A stretch of DNA of 23,396 nucleotides, from NCBI GenBank assembly GCA_003614735.1, contig KZ992655.1, positions 1 to 23,396 of the forward strand, written 5' to 3'. Below the pieces are notes generated by a model that did not search any database, was not told where the DNA came from, and worked only from the letters and a program-made list of their open reading frames with translations. The stretch comes from Thamnocephalis sphaerospora (lineage: Eukaryota; Zoopagomycota; Zoopagomycetes; Zoopagales; Sigmoideomycetaceae). Positions 1 through 8,974 of this stretch are shown here, one piece after another. Each line of letters starts with the position of its first letter. Position 1 is the first letter of the stretch. Made by a program: the position numbers and the translations under genes.

Positions 1-79
1 AGCCGCAGCACAAAATGCCTACCTTGCCGGTGAGGTCGGGAATACGGTCGTTGGTATACTGCTTGTCAAAGGGCCACAT
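1..79 (-). CDS. Probable short-chain dehydrogenase/reductase, first exon (partial, runs off left edge)
   Basis: Reading leftward from the ATG at 79, 19 codons encode MWPFDKQYTNDRIPDLTGK, followed directly by a possible donor GTAGGC at 22-17. Fungal and animal short-chain dehydrogenases often start with a short leader ending in (I)PDLTGK or similar, immediately before the Rossmann nucleotide-binding motif (TGxxxGIG). Here that motif would lie in exon 2, outside the window. The same GTAGGC donor is used in RAD51 intron 5 in this window. If unspliced, the frame stays open to base 1 but would read VGILCCG, which does not fit a Rossmann strand as well. The family call rests on about ten residues; substrate cannot be guessed. 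Confidence 0.45.
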   Translation of the reverse strand, partial: MWPFDKQYTNDRIPDLTGKVGILCCG

Positions 80-2525
80 GATAAATTGGGTGCGTTGCTA
101 CGAGAAGAGCTGGCGAAAGCGGCGACCTGTACATTGACACAGCCCGAATATAAGGGCGAGCACGCCAAGCGGCGCGGTAAGGATTTTACCGCAAGTCCAA
201 TCTGTTGCACTGCTGGTTCGTGGCGATTGGCAACTGGTTGTCGTTAGTAGCAGTTTAGGAGCTGTGATACCTTGGAGGCCAATTGGCTGCAGGAGCTACA
301 CGTGGGTGAGATCGCATTGAGACCGCTGTGTGGAACTGCATAGCCCGCTAAATCGTGCTGTGTCGCTGCGGTGGAACGAGGTGTAAAGCGAACGCCGACT
401 GGCACAAGGCAAATGGCACAGGACATCCAGCGATCCTGCCACAGGGTACCTAAACGTAGCGATCGGCGGACATATCCAAAAATCAACGACTGCACGTCAG
501 CCCTAAATGAGCGCTCATCGTGAGCGCACAGTATAAGCCCGGTTCGCCAATTGTAGCTGCAACAGCATGACGACGTGTGTAGGCGCGTGCGGATACGCAT
601 TGGCACTGCTGAGGTGGCCATACTCGGAACAGCCGTGCCGACCACATATCGTGCGATTCCCGACAAGACGGGCTACTTTTTCGAAATACCGCTTTCCTCG
701 TTAGCACATGTCAAATGCTGCCATCACCATCTCTATTCAATCAGCAAAGAACAGTTGTGCGCCAAGAATTTGGAAAGATGTTGGCCAAGTAAACGTGCCC
801 GCATCAGGCCTGTTCTACCCTTTTTGACATGGGCCATTCTGTACACTCGGGCCGTTTGCCTGATCTGTCGTTGTGTGCACAATGTACCAAAGGCAAAGCA
901 CACTGCTCTGCCCAAGGTATGCAGTTCAGCACGTCACGCTTCTGTCAAAGCGCAGCTGGCGCTGATTTACGACAATGTCATGCAATCTGCATTGATCGCA
1001 GTCTGCACAAAAGTGCTGGTGCAAACGACAGCATTCTAGCCAGGAGTCTGGCGCACGGTGCGGCCAACGTCAATGACCTAATCAGCTCGTGCAAAATGCC
1101 ATGGCTCTATGCGCCAAGAAGCAAGCACTTTGGCTCAGTCCTGCACCAAACACATGAGCTGTGCTGCCGAGAAGGCGATGCAGATCACTCGACTCTGAAC
1201 CACGGTTAGTCCTGTGTGGTGCCTGCAGAAACAGGATGTGCAGAGACGTGGCAGTACAAACCAATGCCTGCTCACTGGGACTGACTTGAAATGCCACCTT
1301 CATACGCTATACTGATTAGAAGTACGACTCACGCAAACAGTTAGAACCGTATACCACAAATCTGTATGCAAGAAGTGACATGGATAATGGCCATAGACAG
1401 TAGATACTACTCTTTCTTTGCAGCTCTGCGCATTTGCAGTTGCCCGAGGTATTTGACAATCCTACAGTGAATGAAAGCAACGATAAACTGGTGCACATTT
1501 CACGTGGCATATACCCGCCACTCAAGACTGTTGCTTGGCAGCTGCCATTTGAGCAGCGAGGCTGGCGATGCGTTAGACTGTCGGCCCGCCAATGTGTCAT
1601 TCAAACCACCGCGAAAGCTGCTGACCCCTGGTATGTGAATCAGCGAATGTTGTAGCGGGAATCATAGTGTGCTTGAAAACAGGTACTATCACGGCCCTAC
1701 ATACACATTAGCCAGCCAGTCATGGCAGGTAACCATGCAACGCACATTGTCGGCCAAGATGCCTCTAATCCAGTTTGACCGTCTAAAGTGCGTGTCTTTT
1801 GCAGCCATACCTGCCTACAGCAGCAGTGTGCCTACGCTCATTTCGGCTTGGCAGCCAAGGCCAGGCGCTTTGCTGAAACAGTCTATGGGGCCCGAAACTT
1901 TTAGACGATGGAACCGGTTATATAGGAGCATTCATGCTACACCAAGAGGCGCAAAAGTGAGGCTGGATGGTGGAGCGGCGGGATGGTGAAGCGATGTGTA
2001 TCAGCTCTGATACGGCTGCCGTGCATTCCATTCAGTACGCTGACGCCGTTTGGGGCGCGGCCTGATAAGCCAAGTCACGACAGGAGACAAACGACAATAT
2101 TGTAGTGTAGTTTTGGCTGGTCGTGGGTCTGGTTGTAGCCGTTCTAACAGTTGCGCCACTGCGTCACTGCGTCTTGCTTGGTCCAATGGAACTGTCGCGT
2201 TGCAGAGACGGTCACAGAACAGTTTTGCAACGCAAATTGCCCGCGAACATATCCTGACTTTATTGCGCTGTTTTCTGTCTGCAAATTGGGCAATGGCCAA
2301 CTTTCAACAAGGTAAACCCGTGAAACGACGATGCGACATGGCCGCGGGTAAATGTAGCGTGCGCATGGGGCAACCCGTGCATACCTGAATACCAAACCCT
2401 GACTTGGTAACAGTGCACCCGGTCATCTGCATTCTATACGTCTCTCGGCTGTCGCTTATTATGCGTCCTGGATTGCGTCGTGCGCAGGTGTCGCCTTGAT
2501 TGCAGTCGCCATCTATTCTTGCAGC
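80..2525. other. 2.4-kb gap without a convincing gene; divergent promoter region
   Basis: This lies between the leftward dehydrogenase start and the rightward subtilase start, so both promoters should be in it. Several open frames of 60-154 codons occur (for example 575-1039 and 829-1209 on plus, 2304-2807 on minus). They overlap one another in different frames, are rich in Cys, His and Arg, and show no domain, signal peptide or clean splice structure that I recognise. I see no tRNA, transposase or long repeat. The stretch may hold long regulatory sequence, a non-coding RNA, or a decayed gene. Confidence 0.5.
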
Positions 2526-5393
2526 ATGATCATAGCATTCACACTGGTATTTTTCGTCACCGCATTTGTAGCTGGTGCGCAGGGCGCCCAGCGGTTTCCA
2601 TTCAATCTCGAGCATGGCAGGCAACATGCCGCGCCAGGTCTTGTCAAGCGTAGCGACAATGGCGGCGTAATCAACCGCGACCATCCTGGCTATATCCCCA
2701 GGTCCTACTTGGTCGAACTCAATGCACAGTCTGGCACGAGCGCGGCACGCCAGCAGCAGGCGACTTTTCTGGAGGAGGCAAGAAAGCGCTGGTCTATATC
2801 GGGTCACACGCAGTACAGCACGCTGATGAACGCCGTTGCCCTGGATCTTGATGATGACAGCGCATGGAGGCTGGCAGATATCACCAATCTATCGTATGTA
2901 AAGCAAGTGTATCCGCTGGAGGACGGCCGACTGCAGGCACCGCGCGCACAGGTTGCCACACTGTCGCAGGCCCCCGTTGCGCGCCGCTCGGATGTTTTAT
3001 CATCATCGGCCCCGATCGTTGCACCGTCTAGAGACGACAACATTCTTGCCGGTGCCGGCGTCAAAGTTGGCATTATCGACACGGGCGTGGATTATCATCA
3101 TCCGGCACTTGGTGGCTGCTTTGGCCACGGCTGCAAGGTTGCGTACGGGTGGGATTTCGTCGGCGACGCCTACAACGGCACAAATCAGCCGATACCGGAT
3201 CCAGATCCGCTTGACCAGTGCAACGGCCATGGCACACATGTCGCTGGTATCATAGCCGCTAGGTCTCTCGAGCTGAACGGCACGGCGCCAGGTGTTACGC
3301 TGGGTGCGTACCGCGTCTTTGGCTGCACCGGCACCGTCGCTGTGCGCGTCCTTATTTCTGCCATGGAACGCGCTGCCACCGACGGCATGGATGTGGTCAA
3401 CATCTCTATCGGCAGCAGCAGATACTTTACCGACTACCCGGATGCGCGCTTTGCACAGGCTCTCGTCGACCTCGGCATTGTGGTGGTGGCATCGGCTGGC
3501 AACGATGGCAGGCTGATCAGCTCCTGCTTGGCCAGCCCAGGCACTGCACCGGGTGTGCTTTCCGTGGTGTCCATTCAGCCACGCGAAGAGCAGGCATTCA
3601 CGTTTATCGCTCCCGACGGCGACATGTTTACCTACACCACCGGCGGTCTGCCCATGGTGGCGCTCCGTAGCGAGACAACCGGGCTCTACGACTTGGCCGC
3701 GTCGGGGGACGCCAACAAGCGTGGATGCAATGCCATTTCGAGCAACCTTACGAGAAATTTCGTGCTCATCGACCGTGGCACCTGCACCTTTGAGCAGAAG
3801 GCTGCAAACGCGCAGAGTGCAGGTGCAGCCGGTGTCATCATTGTCAACGACGACGACGAAGAGCTGGTGCTGGATATCGGCGCAAAGACCAACCAGATTC
3901 CGGTCCTGCTGCTTGGAGAGACCACGGGAGCGCGATTGCGGGCGCTTATGCAACAGTATGTCGGCAACTTTAGGGTGCAATGGAGCCCGGATCCAGTTGC
4001 CAGCACCGTGCGTGACGCGTGGGCGCAGTCAAAGTTTTCTTCGGTCGGCCCGACGTCGGATCTGACGCTGATCAAGCCGGATATCGGCACTTCCGGCACC
4101 GCCGTGTTCAGCACGTATCCGGTTGCGCTGGGCTCTTTTGCAATTCTAAGCGGCACTAGCATGGCAGCACCGCGAGTGGCCGGTCTTGCCGCGCTGGCCG
4201 TGCAGCGCTCTATGGCCGGCGTTCCCCGCCTCGACTATCCGCTGGCTGTACGCCGCCTGCTCACGCAATCGGCCGCAATCAAGTATGACATCGGCAATTC
4301 TAGGACGCTAGCAAGCAAGTACACCTACATGGAGACCATTATGCGAACCAGCATTGGTGTAGCAAACGAGCATGGCACGCTGGGGCCGACCTGGGGCCTG
4401 GACCCGCTCACCATTGCGATACCCGGGGTTGTGTCAGGCGGCCCCGAAACGGCACACTCCTTTCGCATTACGCTGACGGGGAATATATCTCCGGGCATCG
4501 TCAGGTTCCAGTATCGTCCAGCGCGCGCCATGTGCAACTGGGAAAACGGCGTGCGCACCTCCACCCTGCTGATGTACGTGCAGCCAAAGTTTCATTTCTC
4601 GCCAGAGCAGCTGTTGGTCCGCCCGGGACTTGCAACGGCGGGCATCAACAGCCTGCGCAGCGAGTCGACGGTGGTGACGTTTTACGTCAAGAGAACGCGC
4701 TACGTCACGAATTTCTGGCAGGTTTCCGGTGCGATTGAGGCAGTGCACGTCGACGCCGTCACTGGCCGCGAGACCATCCGGCGCATTCCTTACCAGACCA
4801 CCCTTGGCGGATTCAAGCTCATCCGTCCGCTGCAGCGTGATAGCGAGTATCCACGCCTGGAAGCATACGAGGGTCGCGGTACCGCCCTGCCAGGTAGCAG
4901 CAACTACCAAGTCAGCGGCGATGGTCGGTTCACGTCACTCCGATTTCGGCTGGGATATCCATCGCCGCAGGTGTATGCTCTGGTAGAGGATGCGGACACA
5001 TCAAGGACGGTTGGCATGGCCGCTGATATGATGGGCACTCGTCTGGACCAAACTGTCGGCAGCTCTGATATGGACTATTGGCTGCCATGGACCGGTCTGG
5101 TGCAGCCAGAGCCCATCCAAGGCCAAGTCACGTCACAGCAGGCCAGACCTGTGCCCAACGGTCGCTATCGACTACGGCTGTTTGTCTGCCTGCCTTACAA
5201 CAATGCCACCGAACCAGACTCGTACGAGAGCTGGCTCTCTCCTATCATCACAGTAAGCGGCATCAGCACAGCAAACAATACGCAAATAGAGCTTGGCGGC
5301 ACGGCAGCATCTACTTTGCCGCGGTTTGGGCGCTCAATGCGCAACTCGGAGCAAACGGCCAGCATATCGGTCATCAACCGCGTGAAAGAGTAA
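2526..5393 (+). CDS. Secreted subtilisin-like serine protease with PA domain
   Basis: Extracellular endopeptidase of family S8, resembling fungal proteases labelled minor extracellular protease Vpr; 955 residues, no intron. The open frame begins at a TTG (2496), but the first ATG at 2526 starts a good signal peptide (residues 1-22, cut near AQGA/Q). Order: inhibitor I9-like propeptide about 60-135; catalytic domain from about 178 with Asp185 (IIDTGVD), His235 (GHGTHVAG), oxyanion Asn326 (ASAGNDG) and Ser545 (LSGTSMAAPRVAGLAAL); a PA domain inserted about 375-480 (VLIDRGTCTFEQKA); then a beta-rich Fn3/C5a-like tail from about 640. Dibasic sites at Lys41-Arg42 and Arg153-Arg154 bracket the propeptide and could be Kex2 sites (inference). 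All catalytic residues are present, so the enzyme should be active. Likely role is nutrition or host/prey cell-wall degradation. It converges on the CAP gene. Confidence 0.96.
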   Translation: MIIAFTLVFFVTAFVAGAQGAQRFPFNLEHGRQHAAPGLVKRSDNGGVINRDHPGYIPRSYLVELNAQSGTSAARQQQATFLEEARKRWSISGHTQYSTLMNAVALDLDDDSAWRLADITNLSYVKQVYPLEDGRLQAPRAQVATLSQAPVARRSDVLSSSAPIVAPSRDDNILAGAGVKVGIIDTGVDYHHPALGGCFGHGCKVAYGWDFVGDAYNGTNQPIPDPDPLDQCNGHGTHVAGIIAARSLELNGTAPGVTLGAYRVFGCTGTVAVRVLISAMERAATDGMDVVNISIGSSRYFTDYPDARFAQALVDLGIVVVASAGNDGRLISSCLASPGTAPGVLSVVSIQPREEQAFTFIAPDGDMFTYTTGGLPMVALRSETTGLYDLAASGDANKRGCNAISSNLTRNFVLIDRGTCTFEQKAANAQSAGAAGVIIVNDDDEELVLDIGAKTNQIPVLLLGETTGARLRALMQQYVGNFRVQWSPDPVASTVRDAWAQSKFSSVGPTSDLTLIKPDIGTSGTAVFSTYPVALGSFAILSGTSMAAPRVAGLAALAVQRSMAGVPRLDYPLAVRRLLTQSAAIKYDIGNSRTLASKYTYMETIMRTSIGVANEHGTLGPTWGLDPLTIAIPGVVSGGPETAHSFRITLTGNISPGIVRFQYRPARAMCNWENGVRTSTLLMYVQPKFHFSPEQLLVRPGLATAGINSLRSESTVVTFYVKRTRYVTNFWQVSGAIEAVHVDAVTGRETIRRIPYQTTLGGFKLIRPLQRDSEYPRLEAYEGRGTALPGSSNYQVSGDGRFTSLRFRLGYPSPQVYALVEDADTSRTVGMAADMMGTRLDQTVGSSDMDYWLPWTGLVQPEPIQGQVTSQQARPVPNGRYRLRLFVCLPYNNATEPDSYESWLSPIITVSGISTANNTQIELGGTAASTLPRFGRSMRNSEQTASISVINRVKE

Positions 5394-5871
5394 TAACAGC
5401 AATTCAGTATTCGTACATGCGTGACACGTCTTTTAAATGTGCGTTTTTTACGCTGTGTTCAAGTAAATATGATGTAGATGGCTCAGTCGCTAGCAAGCAC
5501 ATCAGCCACTTTTGTCACTCATAGGATATCAAACCACCAGTGTCTTTGCTCGCCTGCGGCTGTATTCGGCGTTTATACTTTGCTGCATACTCGCACGCTA
5601 ATGGTGAGATTACAACACAGTATTTGAATAATTTGTAGTTTATACGTGTAGGCAGACGCTACAGAAAAGGCTACATGCGGACACTTGCTGAGCAGTGCAA
5701 GCAAGCCGGTCGCTCAATTGCATCCTGCACCACTCTGCCTCGACCGGTTGACCAGCTAGCCACCGTGATGTGCTCTTTGTATGACATTAGCGCCAGCGCG
5801 TCATATAAAGGCGAGTCGAGCTGAGACCCAGAGTCGGCCGGCCGGCTCTGGAGACGTGTACAGGACACAGC
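5394..5871. other. Intergenic region between two convergent genes
   Basis: The subtilase and the CAP gene both end here, so the stretch holds two 3' ends and no expected promoter. It is more AT-rich than its neighbours, with AT-rich runs near 5460 and 5620-5645 that may serve 3'-end formation. The small open frame at 5671-5868 (minus) shows no recognisable feature. Confidence 0.6.
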
Positions 5872-7140
5872 CTAGTAGCCTCCTTTGCTGTAATCACGGG
5901 ACGGACGCTCTTGCTTGTAGGGAGAGTATCTGCCCCTACGATTGGAATGTTTAGGCCTATGCGGGGAATGCCTGCCCCTGTACGCTGGACGGTCGTCCTC
6001 ACTGGATGGCATTGCATCGCCAGAGGGGTAGGCATTGCTGGCAGGTGGGCGTCTGCTGCCGTAAGGCTTGCGGCCGTTGCCATCAGGCGAGCTACCACCC
6101 GACGATAGCTGGCCGCCGCTCGGTGGCTTGGACGGCAAGTCCGATGGCGCATCAGACGGCGGGCTGTTTACGCTAGTACCCGTGCCACCATATGGCTTAG
6201 AGGACGGAACCAACGGCAGCTCGCCGCTGTACGTTACAGAGCCGGTCAATAGCGGTTTCTCACACTCCTTGGACTTTGGAGTAGGTGGTGGTGTAACAGG
6301 GGCAGCAGGCTGATCTGACGCTGGTTGTGGGTACGCTGGAGGTGCCGGCTGCGAGTATTCTGGATACGCCGGCTGTGGGGATGCCGGAGGTGCCGGTTGC
6401 GGAGATGCCGGAGGTGCTGGTTGTGGAGGCGCTGGAGGTGCCGGTCGGGGAGTTGTTGCAGGCGGCTTCTGCGGCAGCGGTAATGGCAGCGGCGACGGGG
6501 CTGGAGCAGCTGGTGGCAATACCGTTGGCAATGGCGCCGACCTGGGAGCATCACTGCCATCAGACAAGGCGCCACTCGGTGTGCTAGGACGCGGTGGCTC
6601 TCCAGGTACCGGCGTGTCCTGTCCCACGGGACAGGGATCCACCTTGCCGCCTCGCGGCGGAAGGCCATCGTTGCCGAAAATGCCTGTCCAGTACGGCGTA
6701 CCGCTGTTGTCATAGACGACGGTGCCGCCCCATTTGGTGTACTTTGGGTTGAGCATGGACTTGCGGCTATCAGTATCCTCTAGCCATTTCTTCACCGAGG
6801 CCGCTTCGTCTGGTGCACCGGTCGCCACCGCTTGACCGACGGTGACCCATTTTTTGTAGCCATTGTCGTTGATGGTCTTTAAAAGTGCTGCTTCAGACTC
6901 TGTCGGTTTGGTCAGTCGTGCGCGTGCACGCTCCGCGCACCGCTCTTGTGCCGCAGTGGTGAGCACCGTGTCTTCCTGCAGCGGCGATAGACCCATCTTG
7001 GCGCGCTCGCTATTCACCAGACAGAGCAGACGTTGCCGGTTGTACGCATCGACGCCTGGTAGTCCGCCGTTAAATACGGATAAAAGGCAGAGCAGCGCAC
7101 CTGCGACTGCAAAGCGCGTGGTTGCCATGGTCACTTTCAT
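5872..7140 (-). CDS. Secreted CAP (SCP/PR-1)-domain protein with proline-rich repeat and basic tail
   Basis: 422 residues, no intron. Residues 1-32 form a signal peptide (hydrophobic core AVAGALLCLLSVF, cut after VDA). Residues 34-160 match the YkwD/SCP-like CAP fold: LVNSERAKMGLSPL, a helix with TTAAQERCAERA, VKKWLEDTDSRKSMLNPKYTKWG, and YWTGIFG. The His residues usual in the CAP cavity are absent: the GHR position reads DSR, and no equivalent of the first His is seen. After residue 165 the chain is low complexity: Pro/Ala/Ser-rich, with five octapeptide repeats at 234-273, then Ser/Gly/Pro-rich, ending in an Arg/Lys/Tyr-rich tail. No GPI signal or C-terminal membrane helix is visible. CAP proteins bind sterols or act extracellularly, but no substrate can be inferred here. 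The Pro-rich part may be a wall-spanning stalk (inference). Confidence 0.88.
   Translation of the reverse strand: MKVTMATTRFAVAGALLCLLSVFNGGLPGVDAYNRQRLLCLVNSERAKMGLSPLQEDTVLTTAAQERCAERARARLTKPTESEAALLKTINDNGYKKWVTVGQAVATGAPDEAASVKKWLEDTDSRKSMLNPKYTKWGGTVVYDNSGTPYWTGIFGNDGLPPRGGKVDPCPVGQDTPVPGEPPRPSTPSGALSDGSDAPRSAPLPTVLPPAAPAPSPLPLPLPQKPPATTPRPAPPAPPQPAPPASPQPAPPASPQPAYPEYSQPAPPAYPQPASDQPAAPVTPPPTPKSKECEKPLLTGSVTYSGELPLVPSSKPYGGTGTSVNSPPSDAPSDLPSKPPSGGQLSSGGSSPDGNGRKPYGSRRPPASNAYPSGDAMPSSEDDRPAYRGRHSPHRPKHSNRRGRYSPYKQERPSRDYSKGGY
6322..6441 (-). repeat. Five in-frame 24-base units encoding octapeptide APPAxPQP
   Basis: Residues 234-273 of the CAP protein consist of five consecutive octapeptides: APPAPPQP, APPASPQP, APPASPQP, AYPEYSQP and APPAYPQP. 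They are encoded by 5 x 24 = 120 bases with drift between units. The exact period indicates expansion by slippage or unequal crossing-over, so copy number may vary between strains. Confidence 0.9.
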
Positions 7141-8974
7141 GGTTGAGCGTGCCTGGCGACAAGAGATGGTGCGATAAAGAAGTATGCTGCGGTGCTTGGA
7201 TAGTAGCTGGTGTGTAAAAATGTGAGTGCTGTGAGTCGGTCAGCAGTAACGATACGCGCTATGATATTGGAAAGCACTGTATGTGGAGGCAGCAGTACGA
7301 TGTGCCAATGTACAGCACTTTCTGCTAGTTAAAGGAAACGCTTCGTGCGCTATGGTCTATGTAACGTGACGGAGATACGGAGACTTTGACGAAGCAGTGC
7401 ACTGTGCAGAATGTTTGCTGTTGTACCGACAGGGGCGCCGCGGCGAAACAGTGGCTAACGCACGGGCTGGGGAGCTGTTTTAGCGACAGTAACCTTTCAC
7501 CTTTGGCGAGCCCGTCCTTGTGCGTGCGCAGGGTAGCTAGAAGCGGTAGTCAGAAGCGATGGGGGTGCGTGCGTACGTGCGTGCGAACTTTGGCTGATGG
7601 CGGCACCGAGCGGCAGAGATGCGTATATCTCGAATTCGCGTGGTGAATTTAGATGGCGTTTGTGTCGTGCGAGAAGGCGGTCGATGCAGACACAGTGGCG
7701 CCGAACGAACAAAGATGACTGTGGGCGACAGTGTGCAGGCAGTATCGGCGAAAGCGAGAGTGAAAGGCAACGGCGGCGGGCCTGCGCGCGCAAGAATCGG
7801 TGCGAGAAATACGACAAGGATGAGCGAGACAGCGATGCGAGAAGAGTGGCTATGGGAGCAGTGGGATGGTCAGACGTCAAGAAACGGCATGCCAGAGTAC
7901 GGTGGCGATAATCTATAGGCGAAGGTTGAATGCGGAGGCCTTGACAATGGTAATGCGGGGCGGTGTCGTGATGGATGTGAGGGTCTGTATGGTGTGGATG
8001 GACGCCTGCTTCACTTTCGTGGCAGTGTACAAGCCAGGTGGAGAGTATCCCGTTGATGAGGTGCGCGCAGCCAGCGGCGTGTGTCAGCAATGATATCAGT
8101 AAGCAATTTGCGACGATGCATCGGGATGTTTGCACCGCCCTCCCAACAGCGCAATACCCAATTACCCCTGCCCTCATTACGGCACACTCGCTTTTGTGCT
8201 GCAGCAACATCATGAGTCGAGCAAGCGTTGCATGTACTGCCACCGTGCTACGCTCTCTCACGCTTGCGGTTGGGCTGACGTTGGTCAATGAATGTCGCAC
8301 ATCAGGCGGCAGCGGCGGTAAATGTGCCGTCATTGCCAAGGGTAGCATTTTTCTTACTGTATTTCTGACGATGTAGCAGTATGGCGTACAGTTTGGTTTG
8401 ATCTAGCGGGGAAGAGGGATGTCCGTACTAGAAAGTTCGCGATACTAGTCCCTTGGAGCTGCGAAAGCTGCTCAAGGTCCACCTGTAAGTTCTTTGCGTG
8501 TGCTCTCCTTGCTCAGATCCACCAGGAATATGCATATGACGTTGGCTCGTTCGTAACATGAACAGGACGACTAAACATTGGGCAGTCTTATGAATGGTCG
8601 ACGCGCATGTGCCAGTGGCTTTTTGCGCCTGCACTAGCTAGGCGCTTTTGGCAGTGACGTTGTGTTTGCTACTGACCTGCGTGCGATCCATCACCTCACG
8701 TCAACTCTTTCGGGCAGCATTGCATTTGAACTCACACGCCATATCCGGTGGCACACTGTGTCGCTTATCGTCAAACGGTCTTGCGCTAAGCTTTAGTGAA
8801 AAAATGGTGTTGTCTAGTCTATACGGCTTGTCTGCTATTTCCAGGCGCATAATGGATGCTGCTCATCATTTCAATCATGACAAAGGTAGCCACGGAATAG
8901 CCGACTATGCTCACTTTCTCTATCGGGGCACATCGCATGTACGCGTTATGCTGTCAACAGCAAAGGCTGGCTTG
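7141..8974. other. 1.8-kb gap upstream of the CAP gene, no supported gene
   Basis: It holds the CAP promoter (near 7141-7400) and the 3' end of the F-box gene. The longest open frame (7497-8348, minus, 283 codons) is His/Cys/Ser/Arg-rich with no domain or secretion signal, and frames on the opposite strand overlap it, so I do not call it. A TGCG/TACG simple-sequence tract lies at 7566-7585. A small plus-strand frame from about 8212 has two hydrophobic stretches but nothing else in its favour. Confidence 0.5.

Noticed and set aside
575-1209. Two overlapping Cys-rich plus-strand frames that looked like a secreted Cys-rich protein
   Set aside because: No signal peptide, no regular cysteine spacing, and the two frames conflict. 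No intron joining them makes a recognisable product.
3003-3980. 325-codon minus-strand open frame opposite the subtilase
   Set aside because: It is in antisense register with the protease, whose catalytic motifs are unmistakable; the frame is Asp/His/Arg-rich shadow sequence.
7497-8348. 283-codon minus-strand open frame between the CAP and F-box genes
   Set aside because: Composition is skewed to His, Cys, Ser and Arg, with no signal peptide, domain or repeat. Competing frames on the other strand overlap it. Too weak to call, though transcript data could change this.
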